NCBI GenBank assembly: GCA_902567045.1
Contig: CACFLJ010000001.1
Span: forward strand, 62,001 to 126,000
Length of the DNA: 64,000 nucleotides
Source of the DNA: an uncultured Pelagibacteraceae bacterium
GTDB taxonomy: Bacteria; Pseudomonadota; Alphaproteobacteria; Pelagibacterales; Pelagibacteraceae
Direction: 5' to 3'
Below, piece after piece: positions 10,825-20,071 of this stretch (positions within the stretch are counted from its first letter, which is position 1; each line of letters opens with the position of its first letter). The position numbers and the translations under genes were made by a program. Below the pieces are notes generated by a model. It saw only the letters and a program-made list of their open reading frames with translations. It had not been told where the DNA came from and did not search any database.

Positions 10825-11523
10825 ATGCATATTTTATTAACAAGACCATTAGAGGATTGTAAAGAATTAATATTAAAATTTAGTTCTTTGGGACATAAAG
10901 TTTCTCATTTACCTGTGATAAAAGTTGAACCAATTAAATACGATGAACCTGACTATAGCCAATTTAAGGGAATAATATTTACAAGTTCAAATGCGATTAA
11001 GAATTTAGATTTAAATAGAGTTAATAAAAAAATTGAATGTTATTGTGTTGGTTCTGCAACAGAAAAAGTTGCAAAGCTAAAAGGTTTTCAAAATATTATC
11101 TCTGCAGAGGGAAACGTAAATAATTTAAAAGAATTAATATTACAAAACTTTAACCCAAAGGATGGATCACTTCTTTATGTAAGTGGTGAAATAGTTTCTA
11201 GTAGGTTAGATAAAGATCTAATTTCTGAAGGTTATTCTTTAAAGAGATTGATCAATTATACGGTTTCATCAACTCAAGAAATGAAAGAGGAATTTAGAGC
11301 ACAATTAAAAGCCTCAATCCCTGATATAATTTATGTCTACTCAGAAAATAGCGCTAAGAGCTTATTCAATTTACTTAAAAAATATGATCTTTTAGACAGT
11401 TGGATGGATACCAATTTGATGTGTATGGGTGAAAAAGCATCAGCAATTTTAAATGAGATCAAATGGAAAAAAATTTTTCTATTTAACTCTGGTGAAGAGG
11501 AGTTTTTGCTATATAAAATTTAG
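10825..11523 (+). CDS. hemD: Uroporphyrinogen-III synthase
   Basis: MHILLTRPLEDCKELILKFSSLGHKVSHLPVI...FTSSNAI, located directly after hemC. Confidence 0.85.
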   Translation: MHILLTRPLEDCKELILKFSSLGHKVSHLPVIKVEPIKYDEPDYSQFKGIIFTSSNAIKNLDLNRVNKKIECYCVGSATEKVAKLKGFQNIISAEGNVNNLKELILQNFNPKDGSLLYVSGEIVSSRLDKDLISEGYSLKRLINYTVSSTQEMKEEFRAQLKASIPDIIYVYSENSAKSLFNLLKKYDLLDSWMDTNLMCMGEKASAILNEIKWKKIFLFNSGEEEFLLYKI

Positions 11524-11525
11524 CC

Positions 11526-12611
11526 ATGGGCGTTTTTGAGAATTTTTCAGGACTTTTTTTGTCTGTATGGCAAAAGGGAATTTTAGGCGTTAACTTTGTT
11601 GAGATCTTAATTGGTCTTGGAATATTCTTTATATTCCTAGTTTTTAGAGGATTAATTAGCAAGTTAATCATTAAAAAATTAGAATTAATTACTAAAAGAA
11701 CGACAAATAAACTTGATGATACTTTCGTTAGGGCAATGGAGGGTCCAACCAGATTTCTTCCAATTGTTCTTGGAGTATTTTTTGCAAGTTACTATATGTC
11801 TTTTGCAGAAGATACGAGGTTATTTTTAGACAATGTAAATAGAACGTTGATTACAATTTTACTTTTTTGGATTATTCACCAAATTATTGAACCAATTTCC
11901 TACATACTAAGTGGATTTGATAAGATTTTAACTAGAGAATTAATTGGCTGGATTATCAAATCTTTAAAAATTTTAATTTTAATCTTAGGAGCTGCAGCTG
12001 TTTTAGAATTATGGGGAATTAAAATTGGTCCAATTATTGCAGGACTTGGTTTATTCGGTGTTGCAGTTGCTCTAGGAGCACAGGATCTATTCAAAAATTT
12101 AATATCAGGAATTTTAGTACTTGTTGAAAAAAGATTTAAAATGGGTGATTGGATTGAAGTTGAAGGAATAATCGAAGGTGTAGTTGAAAAAATAGGTTTT
12201 AGATCAACTGTTATAAGAAAATTTGATAAGTCTTTGGCAATCATTCCAAATTTCCAGTTTGCAGAGAATGCTGTCATTAATAAAAGTCAAATCACAAATT
12301 GGAGAATTAGTTGGACCATAACACTTCAGTATGATTCAACAGTTGAACAATTAAAAACCATACGAAATGAGATAGAAGATTTTATAAATAGTTCAGAAGA
12401 TTATGATACCAACGTAGGTGTTTCCGTAAGAGTTGATAAATTTGCTGATAGCTCAATAGATATGTATGTAAGATGTTATACAAAAACAAATAGTTGGAGC
12501 GAAATGTTGTTAGTTAAAGAAAGGCTTGCAATAAAAATTAAGGAAATTGTTGAGGGTAACAAAGCATCTTTTGCTTTCCCAAGCACTTCTGTATATGTAG
12601 AGAAGAAATGA
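11526..12611 (+). CDS. Mechanosensitive ion channel family protein (MscS-like)
   Basis: GLGLFGVAVALGAQDLFKNLISGILVLVEKRFKMGDWIEVEGIIEGVVEKIGFRST is the canonical MscS pore/beta-domain motif. Confidence 0.95.
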   Translation: MGVFENFSGLFLSVWQKGILGVNFVEILIGLGIFFIFLVFRGLISKLIIKKLELITKRTTNKLDDTFVRAMEGPTRFLPIVLGVFFASYYMSFAEDTRLFLDNVNRTLITILLFWIIHQIIEPISYILSGFDKILTRELIGWIIKSLKILILILGAAAVLELWGIKIGPIIAGLGLFGVAVALGAQDLFKNLISGILVLVEKRFKMGDWIEVEGIIEGVVEKIGFRSTVIRKFDKSLAIIPNFQFAENAVINKSQITNWRISWTITLQYDSTVEQLKTIRNEIEDFINSSEDYDTNVGVSVRVDKFADSSIDMYVRCYTKTNSWSEMLLVKERLAIKIKEIVEGNKASFAFPSTSVYVEKK

Positions 12612-12898
12612 TAGCTATTTTTTACTTAGCTTTACAATTATTAAAATTGTATTCTTATGTAGTAATTGCTAATGTTGTTATTAGCTGGTTAATAGCTTTT
12701 AATGTTTTAAATACTTCAAATAGATTTGTTTATTCAATATTAGAATTTACTTATAAGCTTACTGATCCAATCCTCAATAAAATCAGGGGTTTTTTGCCTA
12801 GTCTAGGTGCTTTTGATATATCACCTATCATTCTTCTTTTGTTGATCTGGTTTGTAGAAATGTGTATGAAGCTTTACATAGCACCACTAATTTTTTAA
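12608..12898 (+). CDS. YggT family protein
   Basis: 96 aa, YVVIANVVISWLIAF...TDPILNKIRGFLPSLGAFDISPIILLLLI. Confidence 0.9.
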   Translation: MIAIFYLALQLLKLYSYVVIANVVISWLIAFNVLNTSNRFVYSILEFTYKLTDPILNKIRGFLPSLGAFDISPIILLLLIWFVEMCMKLYIAPLIF

Positions 12899-12903
12899 TA
12901 TTC

Positions 12904-13752
12904 ATGATTTTAATTGACGGAAAAAAACAATCAGCTGAGTTAAGAGAAGATTTAAAAAAAGAAGTTGAAGGTTTAAAACAAAAATATAATAAAGTTCCAG
13001 GACTTACAGTAATTCTAATTGGAGACTTAGCCCCTAGCCAAATTTATGTAAGAAATAAAGAAAAATCAGCAACACAAGTTGGTTTGAAATCTGAAGTTAT
13101 AAAATACCCAGATACTATAGATGAAAAAACAGTTTTAGATAAAATTGAAGAACTTAATAAAGATGAAACAGTTTCGGGAATTTTAGTTCAATTGCCTTTG
13201 CCGAAACATATTAATAAGCAACATGTGATTGAGACAATTTCACCACACAAAGATGTTGATGGTTTACACCCTATAAATGTTGGCAATCTATCATCAGGAT
13301 ATCAGGGTTCAATTCCTTGTACACCTCTTGGATGTTATTATTTATTAAAAAAAATAGAACCTAACCTAACAGGAAAAAAAGCTGTAATGATTGGACGGTC
13401 AAACCTAAATGGTAAAGCGATGGCACAACTATTACTTCAAGAAGATTGTACAGTAACAATTACTCACTCTAAAACAAAAGATCTTCAGCATGAGTGTTTA
13501 GAAGCAGATGTTATTGTTGCTGCTGTTGGAATTCCTGAACTTATAAAAGGTAATTGGGTGAAAAAAGATGCAATAGTTATTGATGTTGGAATAAATAAAA
13601 CAGAAAACGGTTTAGTAGGTGATGTTGATTTTGCAGAAGTTTCAAAAATTGCAAAAGCTTTAACCCCAGTTCCAGGAGGAGTTGGTCCTATGACGATCGC
13701 ATGTCTATTAAAAAATACAATTGAGTGTTTTAAAAGAAAATTAAATAATTAA
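12904..13752 (+). CDS. folD: Bifunctional methylenetetrahydrofolate dehydrogenase/cyclohydrolase
   Basis: Start placed at 12904 (MILIDGKKQSAELREDLKKEV); VILIGDLAPSQIYVRNKEKSA, VQLPLPKHI, PCTPLG, TPVPGGVGPMT motifs. The ORF-track start at 12862 overlaps yggT in another frame. Confidence 0.96.
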   Translation: MILIDGKKQSAELREDLKKEVEGLKQKYNKVPGLTVILIGDLAPSQIYVRNKEKSATQVGLKSEVIKYPDTIDEKTVLDKIEELNKDETVSGILVQLPLPKHINKQHVIETISPHKDVDGLHPINVGNLSSGYQGSIPCTPLGCYYLLKKIEPNLTGKKAVMIGRSNLNGKAMAQLLLQEDCTVTITHSKTKDLQHECLEADVIVAAVGIPELIKGNWVKKDAIVIDVGINKTENGLVGDVDFAEVSKIAKALTPVPGGVGPMTIACLLKNTIECFKRKLNN

Positions 13753-13758
13753 AGATAA

Positions 13759-14817
13759 GTGCCAAACTTAACAATTTTAATTGTTATATTTTTTATCTAT
13801 AATTCTTTTACATTAGCTATGGAGAAAATACCTTATCACCACTTACCTGATGGTAGTTTTAGAAACCCAGAGGGCTCACCTGAGAGAAACTCTAATTTCA
13901 AATGGTCTTTTAAAGTTTTTAATCAAGAAAAGAAAAAACTCGACATGACTGTTCCCAAGGATCATGTTATTGATAAACAAATAGTACTGTCAGATTTAGA
14001 AAATCTTAAAAATGAGGATTATGTTGGATGGATAGGACATGCAACTTTTTTGATTAAGCTTGGAAAAACCACAATTATAACTGATCCGGTATTTTCAAAA
14101 AATGCAGGTCCACTAATTTTTGGCCCTAAGAGATTTGTTAAAACAGCTTTAAATTTAAATGAAATTCCAAGGACAGATTTATTTCTATTAACTCATAATC
14201 ATTACGATCATCAAGATATGACTACTATTAGAAGATTTCCTTTTAAAGATGCAAAAGTTTTACTTCCACTAAAACTTGGAAAATATTTTACAAGAAACAA
14301 ATATAAAGATGTAAATGAAATGGATTGGTATGATGAAATTAAGATTAATGAGGATTTAAAAGTAACATTAGTTCCCGCGGTTCATTGGTCAAAAAGAAGT
14401 TTGACAGATACTAACAAAACATTGTGGGGAAATTTTTTAATAGAATATAAAAATAAAAAAATACTTTTTGCATGTGATACTGGTGTAGGAAATGTTTATA
14501 AAGAATTAGGTGAGAAGTATGGGCCTATTGATTTAACTTTTATTAATATTGGTGCTTATAATTTTTATCCATTATCTCCAAATAAAGATAAATCTTCTTA
14601 TCATACTAATCCTGAAGAGGCTCTAAGCATCGCCAGAGATCTAAAAAGCAAAAAAGTATTAGGAATGCATTGGGGAACATTTGTTTTATCTTTAGAGCCA
14701 ATTATGGAACCTCCAATTAGATTTAAAGATAATGCAGAAAAATATGGTTTTAAAAAAGAAGATGCAATTATTTTTAAAATTGGAGAATTTCAGTCTTTAA
14801 AAAGTTTAGGAATTTAA
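13759..14817 (+). CDS. MBL-fold metallo-hydrolase (NAPE-PLD/UlaG-like)
   Basis: GTG start; WIGHATFLIKLGKTTIITDPVF, LTHNHYDHQD, GMHWGTF motifs; N-terminal hydrophobic signal-like segment. Confidence 0.88.
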   Translation: MPNLTILIVIFFIYNSFTLAMEKIPYHHLPDGSFRNPEGSPERNSNFKWSFKVFNQEKKKLDMTVPKDHVIDKQIVLSDLENLKNEDYVGWIGHATFLIKLGKTTIITDPVFSKNAGPLIFGPKRFVKTALNLNEIPRTDLFLLTHNHYDHQDMTTIRRFPFKDAKVLLPLKLGKYFTRNKYKDVNEMDWYDEIKINEDLKVTLVPAVHWSKRSLTDTNKTLWGNFLIEYKNKKILFACDTGVGNVYKELGEKYGPIDLTFINIGAYNFYPLSPNKDKSSYHTNPEEALSIARDLKSKKVLGMHWGTFVLSLEPIMEPPIRFKDNAEKYGFKKEDAIIFKIGEFQSLKSLGI

Positions 14818-15050
14818 CAACAGCCGCAAGTTTTTTTTGGCTTGCTTATTTCTTCTTTTAATAATTCTTCCTCAGCTTTAGCCGTTTCTAGTTCTCTTGC
14901 ACTTTCTTCTAGAGCTACTTTTTCCTGCAAAATTTTATTTTCAAAGTATGCATAAAGAGAGTTGAAACCAAGCTTAGTAGCTTTTTTTTCCTCATAGTTT
15001 CTACGTCCTTTTAAATTTTCAATTATTTTTATTATTTGTGGGTTCTGCAT
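14814..15050 (-). CDS. Small hypothetical protein with C-terminal CGCC
   Basis: 78 aa ORF, convergent with the MBL gene; ends ...KPKKTCGCC. Confidence 0.65.
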   Translation of the reverse strand: MQNPQIIKIIENLKGRRNYEEKKATKLGFNSLYAYFENKILQEKVALEESARELETAKAEEELLKEEISKPKKTCGCC

Positions 15051-15091
15051 AATATTTTTATCTCATAGATTTAAAAAAATTCAATCACAAT

Positions 15092-16234
15092 TTATCCAAG
15101 GTTTTCAATAATTCTAGGAATATATTTTTTAAAGTTAAAAAAACCTTTGTTACAAAACTTCCATGAATTTTGATCAAGTTTTCTGTAGAGAAACTCCACA
15201 TTTTTTTGAGAGTTTTGACTTATAAAATCTAAATTTTCTCCAACAGTTGGATAAAGGCAGTAACAACTTTCCAAGTTTTTAATTTCATTTATATCAATAA
15301 TCTCACAATTAATTGATTTTTCCTCTAATCTTTGTTTCTGGTCCTCAATTAAACTAGCCTTAAAATTCAATACATTTTCACTGAGTTTAATATTTCTATT
15401 TTCATTTTTATTATCAATAAGAAGAATTTTTTTGAATTTATGAATTGCAAAGTCAGTGATTTCAAATGTTAAGTTATTTTCAAAAACTAGTAAGTTCTTC
15501 TCCTCAATATTTATTGGATTTTCAAAAGTTTTATGAAGAATAGTATAATTTTTATCACTTATTATTGGATGTGCATTTTCGTTAAGTTTTATATTTTCAA
15601 ATCTATTATTTGTAAATTTTTTAATATTCCATTCACTTGCAAGATAATGTTTCCCTTGAGTTTGAATACCTGCAACCCAACGCCAGCCCAATGTATTAGA
15701 TGCAGTATCACCATCATACAAGTTTTGCATAAAAAATTCAGCACCAAGTTGCCAAGGCAAGTCTAGAGTAAATATCCAAATGCTCGCAAACCACATTCTG
15801 GTATGATTATGTAAATAATTATAAGTCTTAAGTTCATTTACCCATTCATTAAAACATTCAATGTTAGTTTTACCTTCAATGGCATTTAAGTAACTTTTAT
15901 TATCTTTAAACTCTTCTTTTATTCTTTTTAAATCTAATAAATAATCATCCCAAACTCCTGATCTTAGTTCCAACCAACCTTTCCAGTATGTTCGCCATAA
16001 AACTTCTTGAATAAATTTTTCATTTTTTGAAAAGGAAAATTTTTCCAGTGACTTGCTAATCACTTCTTTTTCATTAATCACGCCATGTGTAATATATGGT
16101 GATAAGCAAGATGTATTTGATCTTCTGTCAGGACCAAAATCAAAATTTCTTAGCCTTGAATATTCCTCTAAATTCTCTTCAATAAAGGTATTGAGACTTT
16201 CAATAGCTGTTTGTCTTGTTGGTTTTAAATTCAT
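15092..16234 (-). CDS. Cryptochrome/photolyase-family FAD-binding protein with non-standard domain order
   Basis: FAD-domain motifs near the N-terminus (LSPYITHGVI, EVLWRTYWKGWLELR, NHTRMWFASIWIFTLDLPWQLGAEFFMQNLYDGDTASNTLGWRWVAGIQTQGK); alpha/beta segment at the C-terminus. Confidence 0.85.
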   Translation of the reverse strand: MNLKPTRQTAIESLNTFIEENLEEYSRLRNFDFGPDRRSNTSCLSPYITHGVINEKEVISKSLEKFSFSKNEKFIQEVLWRTYWKGWLELRSGVWDDYLLDLKRIKEEFKDNKSYLNAIEGKTNIECFNEWVNELKTYNYLHNHTRMWFASIWIFTLDLPWQLGAEFFMQNLYDGDTASNTLGWRWVAGIQTQGKHYLASEWNIKKFTNNRFENIKLNENAHPIISDKNYTILHKTFENPINIEEKNLLVFENNLTFEITDFAIHKFKKILLIDNKNENRNIKLSENVLNFKASLIEDQKQRLEEKSINCEIIDINEIKNLESCYCLYPTVGENLDFISQNSQKNVEFLYRKLDQNSWKFCNKGFFNFKKYIPRIIENLG

Positions 16235-16334
16235 AATTTTAAATTTTATTTTTAATAATTTAAATTTAAAAAATGTAAATAGCTCAAAAAAACCTAACTG
16301 GAGTCTTTTATTATTGGAAAATAATTTCTTTATT

Positions 16335-17519
16335 TTATCTTAATTTTTTCTTATGGAAGTTGATAAATCTTTCAACGTTTGATTTATTGAAAGTTTTATT
16401 TTCCTCGAAAGAGACTTTTTTCATCGAGTAAGCATTACTTGAGGTTTGTCTCGATTGAATTGTAATATTACCTTTATAAAGTTTTAGTTTAACTGATCCA
16501 TTTACTTTATTTCTTTTTAGATCGACTATTTTTTGTAGTTTAAATCTTTCCTTAGAATACCAATAACCATTATAAATAAGCTCTGCATATCTTGGCATAA
16601 CCTCATCTTTTTTATGCATTGTGTCTTTATCTAGAGTTACAGACTCAATTGCTCTGTGTGCCACAAGCAATAATGTTCCTCCTGGAGTTTCATAAACTCC
16701 TCTCGATTTTATTCCAATGAATCTATTTTCAACTAAATCTACTCTCCCAATTCCATTTTTGCCGGCTAATTGATTAAGTTTATTCAAAACTTTTGCTGGA
16801 GATAATTTTTTTCCATTCAGACCAACTGGATCGCCGTTCTTATAATTAATTGTTATAAAACTTGCTTTATTTGGTGCTTTTTCAGGGGAAGTTGTTCTTT
16901 GAAATATAAATTCAGGTGCAGAATTTTTTGGATTTTCTAAAACTTTACCCTCTGTTGAGGTATGGAATAAATTATCATCTACTGAAAAAGGAGGTGCCCC
17001 TTTTTTATCCTTAGGGATTGGTATTCCATTTTTTTTTGCATAATTAATGAGATCTGTTCTTGATTTTAATTTCCATATTCTCCATGGAGCAATTATTTTA
17101 ATTTTAGGACCAAAGTAATGATATCCAAGTTCAAATCTTACTTGATCATTTCCTTTTCCAGTTGAACCATGTGAGACGGCATAAGCGTTAAATTTCTTTG
17201 CAACTCTAATTTGATCTTTTGCAATAAGTGGTCTTGCAATCGATGTACCTAACAAATAAACACCTTCATAAAGAGCATGACCCCTTATCATTGGGTAGAC
17301 ATAATCTTTAACAAAAATATTTTTTAGATCTTGGATGATAATTTTTTTTACACCTAATTTTTTTGCATTCTTAATAATTTTTTTTTTATCCATCTCTTGC
17401 CCAACATCAGCTGTGTAGGCTATTACTTCAGCATCATAATTTTCTTGAAGCCATTTAAGAATGATAGACGTATCTAAACCACCTGAATAGGCGAGCACAA
17501 TCTTCTTTTGTTTTTTCAT
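16335..17519 (-). CDS. argG: Argininosuccinate synthase
   Basis: MKKQKKIVLAYSGGLDTSIILKWLQENY...SHGSTGKGNDQVRFELGY. Confidence 0.98.
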   Translation of the reverse strand: MKKQKKIVLAYSGGLDTSIILKWLQENYDAEVIAYTADVGQEMDKKKIIKNAKKLGVKKIIIQDLKNIFVKDYVYPMIRGHALYEGVYLLGTSIARPLIAKDQIRVAKKFNAYAVSHGSTGKGNDQVRFELGYHYFGPKIKIIAPWRIWKLKSRTDLINYAKKNGIPIPKDKKGAPPFSVDDNLFHTSTEGKVLENPKNSAPEFIFQRTTSPEKAPNKASFITINYKNGDPVGLNGKKLSPAKVLNKLNQLAGKNGIGRVDLVENRFIGIKSRGVYETPGGTLLLVAHRAIESVTLDKDTMHKKDEVMPRYAELIYNGYWYSKERFKLQKIVDLKRNKVNGSVKLKLYKGNITIQSRQTSSNAYSMKKVSFEENKTFNKSNVERFINFHKKKLR

Positions 17520-18032
17520 TTAAGTGCAGCTTTTTTTTGCAGCGTTATAAGCTTTTGTAAATCCCATTAAAGAATAGTCATCAGTAGTTTGAGTGCCACT
17601 TTGTTTATAAGCTGTTATCATCAGCCTAGATGCCTTTTTCATTCTTTTAATTATTTTTTGTTCTGTTTTTCCACTTGAAATCCAAGCAAATTTATTTTGT
17701 GGTAAATCAAATTCAAATTTAGATTTACCTGAGGTAGCTAAAATTGCGTTTTGTGGATTAAAATCGTAACCAGATGTTATGCTCACTTCATCTGTAATTT
17801 TGTCTTCAGGTCTAAATGATACAAATAATCTAGCTTCTCTATTACTCGCTTTAGGAGATTGTCTAACTGGAACCGAATAAGCAAAACAGATTTTTCCAGT
17901 TTCATTAAAAACTGCAACAGCATTCCAATCTTTAAATGTGCCTAATTTTGTTAAATCTTCAGACTGGGCCAAGGTTATTGAAAATACTGATAATATTAGT
18001 GTTTTTAAAATTATTTTTTTAATTATGGACAT
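17520..18032 (-). CDS. Invasion-associated locus B (IalB)-family secreted protein
   Basis: Signal peptide, then FKDWNAVAVFNETGKICFAYSVPVRQSPKASNRE...VSFRP, typical of the IalB family in alphaproteobacteria. Confidence 0.75.
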   Translation of the reverse strand: MSIIKKIILKTLILSVFSITLAQSEDLTKLGTFKDWNAVAVFNETGKICFAYSVPVRQSPKASNREARLFVSFRPEDKITDEVSITSGYDFNPQNAILATSGKSKFEFDLPQNKFAWISSGKTEQKIIKRMKKASRLMITAYKQSGTQTTDDYSLMGFTKAYNAAKKSCT

Positions 18033-19057
18033 GGATTAGGATATTTTTTTTGTACATTATTTATTTCTTTTATTACTTCACTATCAAGATTCACTTTTAC
18101 ACTTTCTACGTTAGTTTTCAACTGCTCCATAGTTGTAGCTCCAATAATTACACTAGTCATAAAGTCTTGTACTTCACAGAATTTAATAGACATCTGACTC
18201 ATATCTAAATCAAATTTTTGACTAATTTTGTAGTATTCCTCTACTGCTTCAGATGTATTTGGTTTTCTATACCTTGTCCAAAAATCAAAATCCCTTTCCA
18301 TCCTTGATCCTTTGGGAAATTGTTTATTTCTATATTTTCCTGTTAAATAACCACTGGCCAAAGGTGAATATGACAAACATCCTATATTTTCTCTTATAGA
18401 TACTTCAGCTAAACCAACTTCATAAGACCGATTTAATAAACTGTATGGATTTTGAATTGACATCATTCTTGGTAGATCCTTATCTTTAGAAAGTTGAAGA
18501 TAATTCATAACTCCCCATGGGGTTTCATTTGATAAACCGACATACCTAATTTTGCCTTCCTCAATAAATTTTTTTAAATTTTCCAAAACATCTTCAAATT
18601 TATTCCAGTCATTTTCTTTGTGTTCATAACCCAATCTTCCAAAGTTATTTACGTTTCTTTCAGGCCAATGCAATTGATAAAGATCAATATAATCTGTTTT
18701 TAATCTCTTTAGACTCCCATGCAGTGCATCCTCTAAATTCTTTCCAGTGAAGCTGTTCTCTCCATTTCTCATATATTTTCTGCTAGGACCACCCACTTTG
18801 GACGCCAGTATTACGTCTTTTCTTTTTTTTGTTTTTTCAAACCAATTCCCAATAATAGTTTCAGTATAACCATACGTTTCTGCTTTTGGGGGAACAGCAT
18901 ATAACTCAGCTGTATCCCAAAAATTTACTCCGTTATCTAAAGAGTAATCCATTTGCTCAAATGCCTCATTTTGGGTATTTTGTTCACCCCAAGTCATTGT
19001 CCCAAGACAAATTGTACTCACATTTAGGTCTGTATTTCCTAGTTTTTTATAATTCAT
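18023..19057 (-). CDS. Aldo/keto reductase (Tas-like)
   Basis: MNYKKLGNTDLNVSTICLGTMTWGEQN...NFWDTAELYAVPP...YVGLSNETPWGVM. Confidence 0.93.
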   Translation of the reverse strand: MNYKKLGNTDLNVSTICLGTMTWGEQNTQNEAFEQMDYSLDNGVNFWDTAELYAVPPKAETYGYTETIIGNWFEKTKKRKDVILASKVGGPSRKYMRNGENSFTGKNLEDALHGSLKRLKTDYIDLYQLHWPERNVNNFGRLGYEHKENDWNKFEDVLENLKKFIEEGKIRYVGLSNETPWGVMNYLQLSKDKDLPRMMSIQNPYSLLNRSYEVGLAEVSIRENIGCLSYSPLASGYLTGKYRNKQFPKGSRMERDFDFWTRYRKPNTSEAVEEYYKISQKFDLDMSQMSIKFCEVQDFMTSVIIGATTMEQLKTNVESVKVNLDSEVIKEINNVQKKYPNPCP

Positions 19058-19128
19058 AATTTATGTAGTATTTGTTACATTTATTTTGATGACTTGAAAA
19101 TCTTAAAAAAAAATCTTATATAAATATT

Positions 19129-19887
19129 ATGGAATTCAATAAAGATAATATTTTAAATAAAGCAACAACAGCTAAGCAAACTGTTGTCATGGATGAAGGC
19201 TTAAGAGCCTACATGCTTAAAGTTTATAACTATATGGCGACTGGAGTTTTGCTTACTGGAATAATCGCACTTTTATCATTTAAAATGTCTGTTGTAACTG
19301 ATCCAAATGGAGCAATTGTTGGATTAACAGAATTTGGCAATGCAATTTATTTATCAGGTTTAAAATGGATTGTAATGTTAGCTCCACTAGGAATTGTGTT
19401 TTACATGAGTTTTGGAATTAATAAAATGAGTGCTTCAAGAGCTCAGACAACTTTCTGGGTATTTGCCGCATTAATGGGATTATCTCTTTCTTCAATATTA
19501 TTAGTTTACACAGGTTTAAGTGTAACAAGAGTATTTTTTATTTCTTCAGCAACATTTGGAGCAATGAGTATTTATGGTTACACAACAAAAAGAGATTTAA
19601 CTAAGATGGGATCATTTTTAATGATGGGTTTAATAGGAATTATAATTGCATCTGTTGTAAATATATTCTTAAAATCATCAATGATGTATTTTGCAATATC
19701 AATAATCGGTGTTTTAGTATTTGTTGGTTTAACGGCATACGATACACAAAAAATTAAAAACATGTATGCTGCCTCTGACAGTGGCGAGTTAATGGGTAAA
19801 AAAGCTGTTATGGGAGCACTAACTTTATATTTAGATTTTATAAATTTATTTATAATGCTTTTAAGATTATTCGGTCAAAGAAGATAA
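19129..19887 (+). CDS. Bax inhibitor-1/YccA family membrane protein
   Basis: 252 aa, 7 TM-like; YMATGVLLTGIIAL...VFVGLTAYDTQKIKNMY...LYLDFINLFIMLLRLFG. Confidence 0.94.
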   Translation: MEFNKDNILNKATTAKQTVVMDEGLRAYMLKVYNYMATGVLLTGIIALLSFKMSVVTDPNGAIVGLTEFGNAIYLSGLKWIVMLAPLGIVFYMSFGINKMSASRAQTTFWVFAALMGLSLSSILLVYTGLSVTRVFFISSATFGAMSIYGYTTKRDLTKMGSFLMMGLIGIIIASVVNIFLKSSMMYFAISIIGVLVFVGLTAYDTQKIKNMYAASDSGELMGKKAVMGALTLYLDFINLFIMLLRLFGQRR

Positions 19888-19919
19888 TTAGACGAAAAAT
19901 CCAAAATACTGTAATTTAA

Positions 19920-19939
19920 AATTATAAGATTTTATAATT
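19920..19939. terminator. AT-rich hairpin aattataa-gatt-ttataatt downstream of the Bax-inhibitor gene
   Basis: Perfect 8-bp stem with 4-nt loop shortly after the stop codon; weak because it is all A/T. Confidence 0.3.
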
Positions 19940-20071
19940 CACTGAACTTTTTAAGTCATACCAGGTATGCGGTCTAATAATAGTTATTGATATATTTGAA
20001 TAATAAATTTGATATTTTTTTAATTTCGAATCATAAGTTTTTTTAATTTAAAAAATGTGACAATATGAGTT

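Noticed and set aside
11900-12277. 125-aa antisense ORF in the MscS-like gene
   Set aside because: Complementary-frame artefact of a conserved channel gene; Ser/Pro/Ile-rich composition typical of shadow ORFs.
12862-12903. Upstream-extended start of folD
   Set aside because: Overlaps yggT in another frame; FolD homology begins at MILIDGKK (12904).
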